This document shows, piece by piece, positions 49,566 to 56,870 of a stretch of 64,000 nucleotides of DNA (within the stretch, counting starts at the first letter, position 1; every line of letters begins with the position of its first letter). The DNA is taken from positions 1,016,242 to 1,080,241 of the forward strand of contig NZ_KL448323.1 of assembly GCF_000709345.1 (NCBI RefSeq), written 5' to 3'. The stretch comes from Polaromonas glacialis (GTDB lineage: Bacteria; Pseudomonadota; Gammaproteobacteria; Burkholderiales; Burkholderiaceae_C). Position numbers and translations under genes: made by a program. The notes under the pieces are model-generated. The model did no database searches. It was not told the DNA's origin and saw nothing but the letters and a program-made list of their open reading frames with translations.

Positions 49566-50996
49566 ATGGCAAGTTACAGCAAGCGCATTTACAAGTCCTG
49601 GCGCGTGAGCGTCGCGCTTCAAGGCGATCTCGGCCAAGCGTTTGACGCGTTGGACCAGGCCCAGGCCTATGCGCAGCAACTCAACGCCGCGGGCCACCCA
49701 CTCGCGCAGATCAGGCCCTACCAGTCCACGGGCTGGCAAGCGCGAATCCGCAGCAAACTGGCCCCTCAGCTGACCCGGACCTTTCCCACAAAAGCGTTGG
49801 CCGAAGAATGGGCCAAGGCCCGTGAGGGCGAAATCGTCAAGAGGCAATTCATCGATTACCGTGAAGCCGATCGGTTCACCTTGGGCGATCTTTTGCGTCG
49901 TTATGACTCTGAGCGGCTCAGCCATCTGGACGTGCACGATCCCGACCGCGCCCGCATCGCCAAAATGGGCCGCCATCCGATCACGCTGATCCGGATGTCT
50001 GCGATCCAGGCCAGCGACTTTGCCCATTACCGCGACCAGCGCCTCAAAGGCGGATTCGTCGAGCCCAAGCAGGGCGGCAAAGACTCGAACATCTGGGCGC
50101 CCGTCAAGGGCACGAGTGTCAAGCGCGAGCTTGCAATCATGAGCAACGTGATTTCGATCGCGCGCAGGGAGTGGAACGTGCACATGGCCATCAACCCCGC
50201 CTCGGGCGTGCACACCGCGCGTCCGGCTGCCGAGCCCGGTGACGAACGGGATCGCCGGCTCGCCAACGACTTTCACGCGGGCGATGAACACAGGGTCCAG
50301 AGCCTGGGGGCAGCGCCCTCGCGCGACCGGCGCCAGTCGCCCGATGCGGCGTTCGAGCTCGATCCTGAAACCGCCGCGCTGTTGAGCATGCCACAGACCG
50401 AGCAGCAGGCGCTGCTGCGGGCATGCCGCTACCCCGAGTGGTTCCGGCCCCGAAAAAAGGACGTCACGCCCAGCACGCTGCTGGCGCGTGCCAAAAAGTC
50501 CGCCAGACCCGTTGTCAAAGCACGGCTGCGTCAGGGAGGAGGAATGTGGGCCCTCTTCAGTCTTGCCATCGAGACCGCCTTGCGCCGTGGCGAGATGGTC
50601 AAGCTGGAGTGGGCGCATCTTCACCTGAATCATGGCAACGGCTACCTGATGTTGCCAGGAAGCATCACCAAGAACAAAAAACCGCGCATGGTGCCGCTGA
50701 CGCTCCGGGCGCGGCGCATCATCATGAGCCGGCCGAAGGTTTCCTCCTTCATTTTTGCGACCAATGAAAACACCATCAAGATGGCATTTTCCCGGGCCAA
50801 AAAACGCGTTCATATCACCGACTTGCGGGTGCATGATTTGCGCCATGAAGGGACCAGCCGGCTCTTCGAGCAAACGACTCTGCGGGCCGAGGAGATTGGC
50901 AGCATCACGGGCCACACCGACCCGCGCATGCTGCGGCGTTACTACAACATGCGTCCTGAAGAGTTTGTTGATCGTTTTGCCAAGTCTCGTAAATAA
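49566..50996 (+). CDS. Tyrosine-type site-specific integrase
   Basis: 476 aa from ATG 49566 (MASYSKRIYKSWRV). Residues 1-130 look like an arm-binding domain. The catalytic set is complete: Arg340 (ETALRRGEMVKLEW), a Lys in TKNKKPRMVPL, His423 and Arg426 (HDLRHEGTSR), His450 (GHTDPRM) and the nucleophile Tyr459 (LRRYY). It lies 170 bp from tRNA-Val and points away from it, which is the arrangement of an integrase that inserted into that tRNA. A longer frame to 49440 exists without family sequence. Confidence 0.9.
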   Translation: MASYSKRIYKSWRVSVALQGDLGQAFDALDQAQAYAQQLNAAGHPLAQIRPYQSTGWQARIRSKLAPQLTRTFPTKALAEEWAKAREGEIVKRQFIDYREADRFTLGDLLRRYDSERLSHLDVHDPDRARIAKMGRHPITLIRMSAIQASDFAHYRDQRLKGGFVEPKQGGKDSNIWAPVKGTSVKRELAIMSNVISIARREWNVHMAINPASGVHTARPAAEPGDERDRRLANDFHAGDEHRVQSLGAAPSRDRRQSPDAAFELDPETAALLSMPQTEQQALLRACRYPEWFRPRKKDVTPSTLLARAKKSARPVVKARLRQGGGMWALFSLAIETALRRGEMVKLEWAHLHLNHGNGYLMLPGSITKNKKPRMVPLTLRARRIIMSRPKVSSFIFATNENTIKMAFSRAKKRVHITDLRVHDLRHEGTSRLFEQTTLRAEEIGSITGHTDPRMLRRYYNMRPEEFVDRFAKSRK

Positions 50997-51261
50997 TGAG
51001 CGGGGCAGGGGAGAACTGAAAGTTCTCCCTCGGCGTCTGGACGTTTCGCTGGCACCGCACAGTAACTGACACATGAAACCGTGTTTAAAAAATATAGATC
51101 AACTTTCAGTGCTTCTGTCAACAGATTGGCGATAAGAACGGTATTTGGAAAACGCCCCATTCCTGTTTGTGCAAACGTGTGGACTGGGCCCTCAAAGAAT
51201 CGATAAATTCCGAAAATTGGCGCCATGGATGTCCCATTGCTTGTCAAGCCGGAGTTTAGTC

Positions 51262-51612
51262 ATGTTTCAGCACGTCGTTTCGCAACTCATCACTGTAAAT
51301 GCAGCCACAGCCACAGGGATCACTGCCTTGCCAGCCCCTTTAGTGGGCCAGGCACTGTTTGACAGTATTTACAGTCGACTCGAAAGCGAATTACCGCAGG
51401 GCCCTTATTTGAGCGACAAGGCATTCGCCAAGATTCTGGGGGTGTCGAGCAAGACGCTTTGCAATTTGCGCTCGGTCAAGCCGTTGCGCTACCCACGGCC
51501 AATCAGGATCGGTGACTGCCGAGAGCGAAAGCACGTTCGTGCAGAAATTCTCAACTGGCTCGCCCACGAAGAGACTGAAGCACGGACACAGATCGTCCAT
51601 CGGTGTCGGTAA
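51262..51612 (+). CDS. Small helix-turn-helix protein, possible excisionase or regulator
   Basis: 116 aa from ATG 51262, with GGAG eight bases upstream. LSDKAFAKILGVSSKTLCNLRSVKPLRYPRPIRIGDCRERKHVRAEILNWLA looks like a short winged-helix/MerR-type DNA-binding fold, as in AlpA or excisionase-like proteins of islands. The N-terminal 45 residues are not recognised. It sits between two integrases, which supports a role in control of excision; not proven. Confidence 0.6.
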   Translation: MFQHVVSQLITVNAATATGITALPAPLVGQALFDSIYSRLESELPQGPYLSDKAFAKILGVSSKTLCNLRSVKPLRYPRPIRIGDCRERKHVRAEILNWLAHEETEARTQIVHRCR

Positions 51613-51682
51613 TGGCATGCGATGTCGACGTATTGCGTGAAGACAATGAGCAACACCGTTGTCCGCCTGCCCGACAAACGAA

Positions 51683-51727
51683 TTGAAAATCCTTGTGTCG
51701 GTGGTTCGATTCCGCCCCAGGCCACCA
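51683..51727 (+). repeat. 3' half of a tRNA-Phe(GAA) gene, attachment-site core
   Basis: Begins in the anticodon loop TTGAAAA, then TCCTTGTGTCGGTGG, the T-loop TTCGATT, CCGCC, the acceptor strand CCAGGCC, A and CCA. The 5' half is missing: no GGCCTGG or D-arm lies upstream, and the stem that should precede the loop does not pair. It is 216 bp before the P4-type integrase, so it is most simply the att core of that element. Confidence 0.85.
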
Positions 51728-51758
51728 TATAAAGTTTCGCGGAAGTCCGACGAAGTCC

Positions 51759-51792
51759 AAAAGCCCTTAGGTATCAACACCTTAGGGCTTTT
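51759..51792 (+). terminator. Rho-independent terminator after the tRNA-Phe fragment
   Basis: Perfect 14-bp arms AAAAGCCCTTAGGT (51759-51772) and ACCTTAGGGCTTTT (51779-51792), 6-nt loop, T run after it. This kind of hairpin is usually found just after a tRNA gene that serves as att site. Confidence 0.8.
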
Positions 51793-51943
51793 TTGTTGTC
51801 CGGGGACGTCCGAAAAATTCCGGCCCAATCCAGCCACTTTTGCAGTAACTCCTGCAGTAACTCGAAAGAATCGAGGTAGCTGCAGAAAAGTTACTGCATC
51901 ACTCATCAACGAGGGACGCGCTTACGCGAAAGGGGAGCGAAAT

Positions 51944-53287
51944 ATGGCTTTGGAAATGATCAAGAGCGACCGGACCATCAAGGCGCTGAAGTTTGGCGCC
52001 GGCAGGCTGAGTGATGGTGGTGGGTTGTATCTTTTGCCCTTCGTCAACGGCGGCTCGCATGGTTGGCGATTCGACTACACGTATCAGGGTAAGCGCAAGA
52101 CGTTGAGCCTTGGTGTCTACCCGCAGGTTGGGCTGGCGCAAGCCCGCCAGAAGGCTACTGTTGCACGGTCGATGCTGGCGGCAGGGCAGGATCCCAGCGA
52201 CGACCGACGGCAGCAGCGTGCGGTGATCGTCGAGCGACATGAAGCCGGGCGTCGTCAGGAAGCCGGAGAAGCCCCGCTGGGAAGCTTTGAAGAGGTCGCC
52301 CGGCGCTGGTTCCATGTGCGCCAGGACCAATGGATGCAGAGCTACAGCTCCAAGGTCATTGCCCGCCTCCAGAACGATGTATTTCCATTCATCGGCTCTC
52401 AGCTGCTGAGCGACATCACGCCAAAGATGCTGCTTGACATGCTCAGGCGCGTTGAGGCGCGCGGCGTTCGCGAAACCACCCACCGTGTGCTTGAAACGTG
52501 CTCCAACGTGTTTCGCTTTGCGATTGCAGAAGGTCACGATCTGACGGATCCGGGACGGGACCTCAAGGGTGCATTGAAAAAGCCCCAATGCAATCATTTT
52601 GCAGCCATCACCAAGCCTCAGGAGTTGGCCCGGCTCTTGGGCGCCATTGAGGCGTATCAAGGCACCTATGTCGTTCGTGCAGCCCTGAAGCTCTCTCCGA
52701 TGCTGCTGGTGCGCCCGGGAGAACTTCGCAAGGCGCAATGGTGCGAATTCGACCTGGACAACGGCTTGTGGTACGTCCCGTCTGCCCGGCTAAAGCGAAC
52801 GAAGCTCGAAAAAGAGGTGGGGGAGCCTCACTTCGTTCCACTTCCGAGGCAGGCGGTGCAGGTTTTGGAGGAATTGTTCCTGCTGACCGGCCACTTGGCG
52901 CTTGTGTTTCCGGGCGAGCGCCATCGCGACCGGCCGATGTCCGAAAACACCGTCAACGCGGCGCTGCGGGCAATGGGTTACGCCAAGGACGAGATGACTG
53001 CGCATGGATTCAGGGCAACCGCCCGCACCCTGATCGTCGAAGCCCTGGGTTTCGATGAGGCGGTGGCTGAAATGCAACTGGCGCACGCCGTCAAGGATGC
53101 CAACGGAACGGCTTATAACCGGGCCGAGTTCCTTGCAAAGCGCCAGGAGATGATGCAGGCCTGGTCTGATTATCTTGAAGACCTGCGCCTGGGCCGAAGC
53201 AAGATCAAACACTCAGTGCTGCCTGAATTCAAACCGGTGACCTTGCGCCTTAGAAACACTCATGCTGCCAGAGCGCTTCCGCTTTGA
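51944..53287 (+). CDS. P4-type tyrosine integrase
   Basis: 447 aa from ATG 51944 with AGGGGAG upstream. The N-terminal DUF4102 arm-binding domain (ALKFGAGRLSDGGGLYLLPFVNGGSHGWRFDYTYQGKRKTLSLGVYP) is characteristic. Catalytic residues: Arg257 (VRPGELRKAQW), His354 and Arg357 (HGFRATAR), a His in QLAHAVKDANGTAYNR ten residues before the Tyr nucleophile, the P4 spacing. It follows the tRNA-Phe fragment and points away from it. A frame through the tRNA fragment to 51659 is not a real start. Confidence 0.93.
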   Translation: MALEMIKSDRTIKALKFGAGRLSDGGGLYLLPFVNGGSHGWRFDYTYQGKRKTLSLGVYPQVGLAQARQKATVARSMLAAGQDPSDDRRQQRAVIVERHEAGRRQEAGEAPLGSFEEVARRWFHVRQDQWMQSYSSKVIARLQNDVFPFIGSQLLSDITPKMLLDMLRRVEARGVRETTHRVLETCSNVFRFAIAEGHDLTDPGRDLKGALKKPQCNHFAAITKPQELARLLGAIEAYQGTYVVRAALKLSPMLLVRPGELRKAQWCEFDLDNGLWYVPSARLKRTKLEKEVGEPHFVPLPRQAVQVLEELFLLTGHLALVFPGERHRDRPMSENTVNAALRAMGYAKDEMTAHGFRATARTLIVEALGFDEAVAEMQLAHAVKDANGTAYNRAEFLAKRQEMMQAWSDYLEDLRLGRSKIKHSVLPEFKPVTLRLRNTHAARALPL

Positions 53288-53480
53288 GATGAGACTAAGC
53301 AGGGCCGCCAAGGCCTCGATCAATCAGGCGTGATGTGCGGCGAGTGCGGGCCCGAGTGCTTGGCAGGAGAGCGTTTTCTCATGGGTTCTTGTTTTGTTCG
53401 ATGGCGCACAAAGCGCTGGCGCAGGCCGGCGCTTTCGAAGGTATGGGGGTCAGACGACTAATGCAGCCGTATCCACATCA

Positions 53481-53499
53481 CTGGACAGTGCCAAGTTTT
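53481..53499. repeat. Left terminal inverted repeat of the insertion sequence
   Basis: CTGGACAGTGCCAAGTTTT; differs from the right end at positions 11-12 only. Confidence 0.8.
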
Positions 53500-53508
53500 C
53501 ACCCCTGT

Positions 53509-54918
53509 TCACGCAGCTATCCGTTGCCCTTCAGAGGGCGGGTCATGGCGGTGGTATTTGGCCATGATTTTCGTCAGGTCAGGAGCCAAAGCGGGAACCG
53601 CGATAAATACCGGGAGGGCAGATCGCAGCGCATTGGCGACAATCAGCTCGGAAGGCGGCAGGGCCGCATTCATGGTGCGCAGCCAGCTGCGAAAGCAGCG
53701 CCAGACCTCTGCGGTGTGATTGATGGCCAGGTGCTGTAACAGACCTTGCGCGATGCAGCCGAGTTGGACATGCACGTGGCAGGCACGCAGTTTTCGCCGC
53801 ACGCCGGCCCGGTACTCGTCTGAGGTTCGATGCAAATACTGATCGCCCGCGCCACGGCGCAGCGGCTTCATGCCCTGCATCCAGAAGTGATACGCATAAG
53901 TGCCAATCACATGGACGGCTTGGCGAAAGCCCAGCTCGATCTTGAAGCGGTAGCCGTAAAGCTGAAGAATCTCCAAGGGCGCCAGTGACGTATCGGTGGA
54001 CAACAGAAAGATCGTCCCGCGCAGCGGGTGGTGAACAATGCAAAAGCGCACCATGCGCCCGACCGGTTTCCACAGCAAATCCAACACACGAAAGCGGACC
54101 ACGACATCGCGCTCGCCATAGACCGGGCTGGGAGCGCTGGTAAACGCGCCATCGTCCTGGGCCATCTGCTTGAGGCGAACCTTCTGGCCGTAGATGCGAG
54201 GCCTGCCTTTGCCGGGGTGTTCTACCTTGGGCACGGGCAGGTATGCCACCGCATTGGTTTTGGCGCGCGTCACCAGATGGTGCCCGTTGTCCAAAAGCGG
54301 CTTGATGACCTTGCCGCTGGCGTAATAGGCATCGGCCACCAGCACCACGGACCTGTTCCAGATGCGCGTGATCGAAAACAGGAGCGCCACCAGCTTGTCG
54401 AGCAACGTTTTTGAATCCCGGTTGGAGAACACCAGACCTTCGTGAATGCGCGAAGTCAGAGGAATTGCGCCAGCTAGTCCCTCAGCAGAGTGAACCAGAA
54501 GCGAAATCGCCTGAAACGAGTGCCCCATGATGTACTCAGGCTTTGTGTTGCTGGCCGAGTGCTGGTGCAAAAGCTTGACACCGGGCATGCGCTTGCCCTC
54601 CTTGGGCGCCTTGATCCCGTCGGCCAGGCAGACCAGGCGCTGTCCGACCTCAAAGGGGCGAAACAGCACCAGGCACAGGCGCACCCAGCACGACGTCAGA
54701 ACATCGAGATCCAGCGCCTTGCTGTGAAAGAAATGCAGCAGTCGGTGGTAGGCCGCCCCGCGCAGGTTCAAGACCCGCACAAAGCTGGTGACGCCAGAGT
54801 TGTCAGCGCGACAGCACAGCCCCATCAAGACAAGAGTCATCCACACAAAGGTGAGTGAGCGCTGACAGGCCGGCCGCAGGGTGCGTACCGCCTGGAGCCA
54901 CTGGGTCCATAGCTTCAT
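53509..54918 (-). CDS. Transposase of the IS4-like element
   Basis: 469 aa with the DDE catalytic fold: Asp100 (RLVCLADGIKAP), Asp196 (VVLVADAYYAS) and Glu328 in YGYRFKIE, where Tyr321-x2-Arg324-x3-Glu328 is the Y-2-R-3-E signature of IS4-type transposases. The frame is intact from ATG to stop, so it may be active. It cuts and joins the ends of the element. The exact family name is not certain. Confidence 0.88.
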   Translation of the reverse strand: MKLWTQWLQAVRTLRPACQRSLTFVWMTLVLMGLCCRADNSGVTSFVRVLNLRGAAYHRLLHFFHSKALDLDVLTSCWVRLCLVLFRPFEVGQRLVCLADGIKAPKEGKRMPGVKLLHQHSASNTKPEYIMGHSFQAISLLVHSAEGLAGAIPLTSRIHEGLVFSNRDSKTLLDKLVALLFSITRIWNRSVVLVADAYYASGKVIKPLLDNGHHLVTRAKTNAVAYLPVPKVEHPGKGRPRIYGQKVRLKQMAQDDGAFTSAPSPVYGERDVVVRFRVLDLLWKPVGRMVRFCIVHHPLRGTIFLLSTDTSLAPLEILQLYGYRFKIELGFRQAVHVIGTYAYHFWMQGMKPLRRGAGDQYLHRTSDEYRAGVRRKLRACHVHVQLGCIAQGLLQHLAINHTAEVWRCFRSWLRTMNAALPPSELIVANALRSALPVFIAVPALAPDLTKIMAKYHRHDPPSEGQRIAA

Positions 54919-55068
54919 GAGGGCGTTTCCTGGAAATCGCTCGCATCGACCAGTGTGTAAGCAACTCAGGAACTACGAGTGCATAAAACTGTTGATGCAG
55001 AAATAAATCGACGTGATCATGGAATTGGCAATTCTGCAACTTGCCCAAAAACCGACTCAATGACAAGA

Positions 55069-55087
55069 AAAACTTATCACTGTCCAG
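55069..55087. repeat. Right terminal inverted repeat of the insertion sequence
   Basis: AAAACTTATCACTGTCCAG, the reverse complement of the left end except for two bases. Confidence 0.8.
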
Positions 55088-55149
55088 GAATTAAGAGTGA
55101 CCATTAATTGCCACGCTGGCCAGCAGACAGAGCGGCCCATCCATCACCA

Positions 55150-55169
55150 ATCTTTAGGCGCCTAAAGAT
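55150..55169. promoter_or_regulatory. Palindrome 1, candidate binding site
   Basis: ATCTTTAGGCGCCTAAAGAT, perfect 20-bp palindrome. Confidence 0.7.
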
Positions 55170-55191
55170 ACGCTGTACCTGAGGCTCATAA

Positions 55192-55205
55192 TTTAGGCGC
55201 CTAAA
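55192..55205. promoter_or_regulatory. Palindrome 2, candidate binding site
   Basis: TTTAGGCGCCTAAA, perfect 14-bp palindrome with the same core as palindrome 1, centres 39 bp apart. Confidence 0.65.
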
Positions 55206-55259
55206 CTTCAGTGCGCTAGCGCTGGCTGGCCAAGCAGCCAAGGCGGCCCGTCCGTCACG

Positions 55260-55281
55260 AATCTTTAGCCGGCTAAAGATT
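55260..55281. promoter_or_regulatory. Palindrome 3, candidate binding site
   Basis: Perfect 22-bp palindrome with the core TTTAGCCGGCTAAA, centre 72 bp from palindrome 2. TTTAGC...GCTAAA resembles the KorB operator of IncP plasmids (TTTAGCSGCTAAA), with one base more in the centre. Confidence 0.7.
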
Positions 55282-55808
55282 TGCTATTTCCTCAAGGCCA
55301 AGCATGTTTCGGGTGGATCTGCAACGGCGGGGTCAGCCCGTGTAAAGCCTCGCTGTTGCATCGATGCCGGCCGCTCGTGGCTTGGCCGCTCTGCATTGAA
55401 TGCAGGTCGATCTAGCGCACACCGGCGCCTTGCGCGTAACGTTTGACAGCACTGGGCCAGCCTCAGCCAGTCGGCGCCGCCTGCAGTGTGCTGCCAGTGG
55501 ATGAGTCTCAAGTCTTGCCTCAAGCCAATGTCGCTTTACCGCTTTGCTCGCCTGAATGCGGTGTTTGCCTGTGTCTGACCCGCTGAAGGGGCAAATCTAC
55601 CGGCCTTAACCGGGCTGCCCAGTCCCTGCGTGCCCGTTAATTTGCTAAATTGATTTCAAGCACTGCGCAACAAAAAGCTTCTGCCTTCGGGCGGCGTGAA
55701 TCAGGATCGCGACCCTGACGGTCAATCAGTGCAACTACGGCAACGGCCACCGTAACCTCAAGCCCGCATCTTCGGAAGCGGGGAACTGTTCGCTTCAAAA
55801 AGACCGAC
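55282..55808. other. Gene-free stretch before the ParB-like gene
   Basis: 527 bp between palindrome 3 and the ParB-like start. No open frame with family sequence. The promoter of the ParB-like gene must be here or within the palindrome region. Confidence 0.55.
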
Positions 55809-56870
55809 ATGAAAACATCCGCTGACACCCACTCGCTAGTTTCACCACAGGACGACACCCTCGGCAACAGCCTACCCAGCCCGACCCTGCCGCCTGCCTC
55901 GACTTCCCTCGGCGAACTGCGCCGAATCGATCCTCACCGCATCCGCGCAATTCAGATGCCCAATCGCGACCCCGCATCATTTGAAAGTGACGAGTTTGAG
56001 AGCCTGCATCAAAGCATCGTGGCGGCGGGTGGAAACTCGGTGCCGATCTCCGTCGTGCAGTTGGACGGCCCGACAGCCGCGCATGACTACGAACTGATCA
56101 CCGGCGAGCGTCGCCTACGCGCTTGCATCCAGGCCAGGCTGCCCGTGCTCGCGATTGTTAAGCAAGCCCAGCAGGTGCCTGAGCAGCAACGCTTGCTCGA
56201 AACGCTGCAGGAAAATATCGCACGACAAGACCTTTCGCCTTTCGAGTTCGGCCGGCAACTAAAGCATGCGATCGATACGGGCCTGTCGTCCAGCGCCCGG
56301 GCGCTGGCCCGCCACATCGGCCGGCATCACAGCGATGTCAGCGCGGCGATCAAATTGGCCAGCCTGCCCGATGAGGTCATTGAAGCATTCACATCAACTG
56401 CGGACCTGCAATACCGGTTCGAAAATCTGCTCAGCCAAGCGCTCACCAAAAACAAGTCAGCAGTGCTCAGCGCAGCACGAGCCATCAAAGCACTACCGGA
56501 TCGGCCTGCCGCCAAAGAGGTGGTCACGCTGCTCGTCGCGGCCGCAGCAGCGCCTGCTGTAGGAGTGCAAAAAGGGGGTGTCGGACGGTCCGACACCCCC
56601 TTCAATGGCGCACTTTCTTGTGCCGGCCAAGAGGTCGGCAGCGTGCAGATCGACAAGCGCGGGCACGCAAAAATTACGCTTGGCATTGCGCTCACCGACA
56701 AGCAGCAGGCAGCGCTGCACAAGCACATCGATGCGTTCCTGCAGCGTCACATCGCCGGCACAAACGCGAGCCCGAACGCGTACGGCATCGACAGCGAAAC
56801 GGCATCGAAGGCGAGGAAAACAGACGCTTCAAGCGGATCTGACAGCACGCCAGCGGTGGCTGCGCGATGA
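55809..56870 (+). CDS. ParB/KorB-like DNA-binding protein
   Basis: 353 aa. The N-terminal ParB domain (about 37-117) has ITGERRLRACIQARLPVLAIV, in which GERR at 99-102 is the CTP-binding motif; LQENIARQDLSPFEFG at 133-148 is ParB box II; LSSSARALARHIGRHHSDVSAAIKLASLPDEV at 159-190 is the helix-turn-helix. After residue 240 it is low-complexity and includes a stretch (255-265) encoded by a 31-bp palindrome. No parA lies next to it. The ATG at 55809 is set by ParB length; no strong ribosome site is seen. It overlaps the next gene by four bases. Confidence 0.85.
   Translation: MKTSADTHSLVSPQDDTLGNSLPSPTLPPASTSLGELRRIDPHRIRAIQMPNRDPASFESDEFESLHQSIVAAGGNSVPISVVQLDGPTAAHDYELITGERRLRACIQARLPVLAIVKQAQQVPEQQRLLETLQENIARQDLSPFEFGRQLKHAIDTGLSSSARALARHIGRHHSDVSAAIKLASLPDEVIEAFTSTADLQYRFENLLSQALTKNKSAVLSAARAIKALPDRPAAKEVVTLLVAAAAAPAVGVQKGGVGRSDTPFNGALSCAGQEVGSVQIDKRGHAKITLGIALTDKQQAALHKHIDAFLQRHIAGTNASPNAYGIDSETASKARKTDASSGSDSTPAVAAR
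56572..56602. repeat. 31-bp palindrome inside the ParB-like gene
   Basis: Arms AAGGGGGTGTCGGAC (56572-56586) and GTCCGACACCCCCTT (56588-56602) with one G between, perfect. It encodes QKGGVGRSDTPF-like residues in frame, in a region of low complexity. It could be a mobile palindromic element that inserted in frame, a hairpin in the message, or a binding site. Confidence 0.7.

Larger units (their letters stand above)
53481..55087. mobile_element. IS4-like insertion sequence
   Basis: Bounded by 19-bp terminal inverted repeats (53481-53499 and 55069-55087; 17 of 19 match), enclosing one transposase gene on the minus strand. About 1607 bp. No target duplication is visible at the ends. Confidence 0.8.
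55114..55281. repeat. Duplicated unit carrying palindromes upstream of the ParB-like gene
   Basis: CTGGCCAGCAGACAGAGCGG (55114-55133) and the palindrome after it are repeated at 55226-55281 as CTGGCCAAGCAGCCAAGGCG and so on; GGCCCATCCATCACCAATCT in the first becomes GGCCCGTCCGTCACGAATCT in the second. So a unit of about 56 bp occurs twice, each ending in a palindrome. A third palindrome lies between. Confidence 0.75.

Noticed and set aside
51659-51943. N-terminal extension of the P4-type integrase through the tRNA-Phe fragment
   Set aside because: The frame reads through a tRNA piece and a terminator; the family starts at the ATG at 51944, which has a good ribosome site.
53335-53739. 134-residue plus-strand frame after the second integrase
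   Set aside because: It runs into the insertion sequence on the opposite strand to the transposase and has no recognised sequence.
53468-55100. Target-site duplication around the insertion sequence
   Set aside because: The bases outside the two ends do not match.
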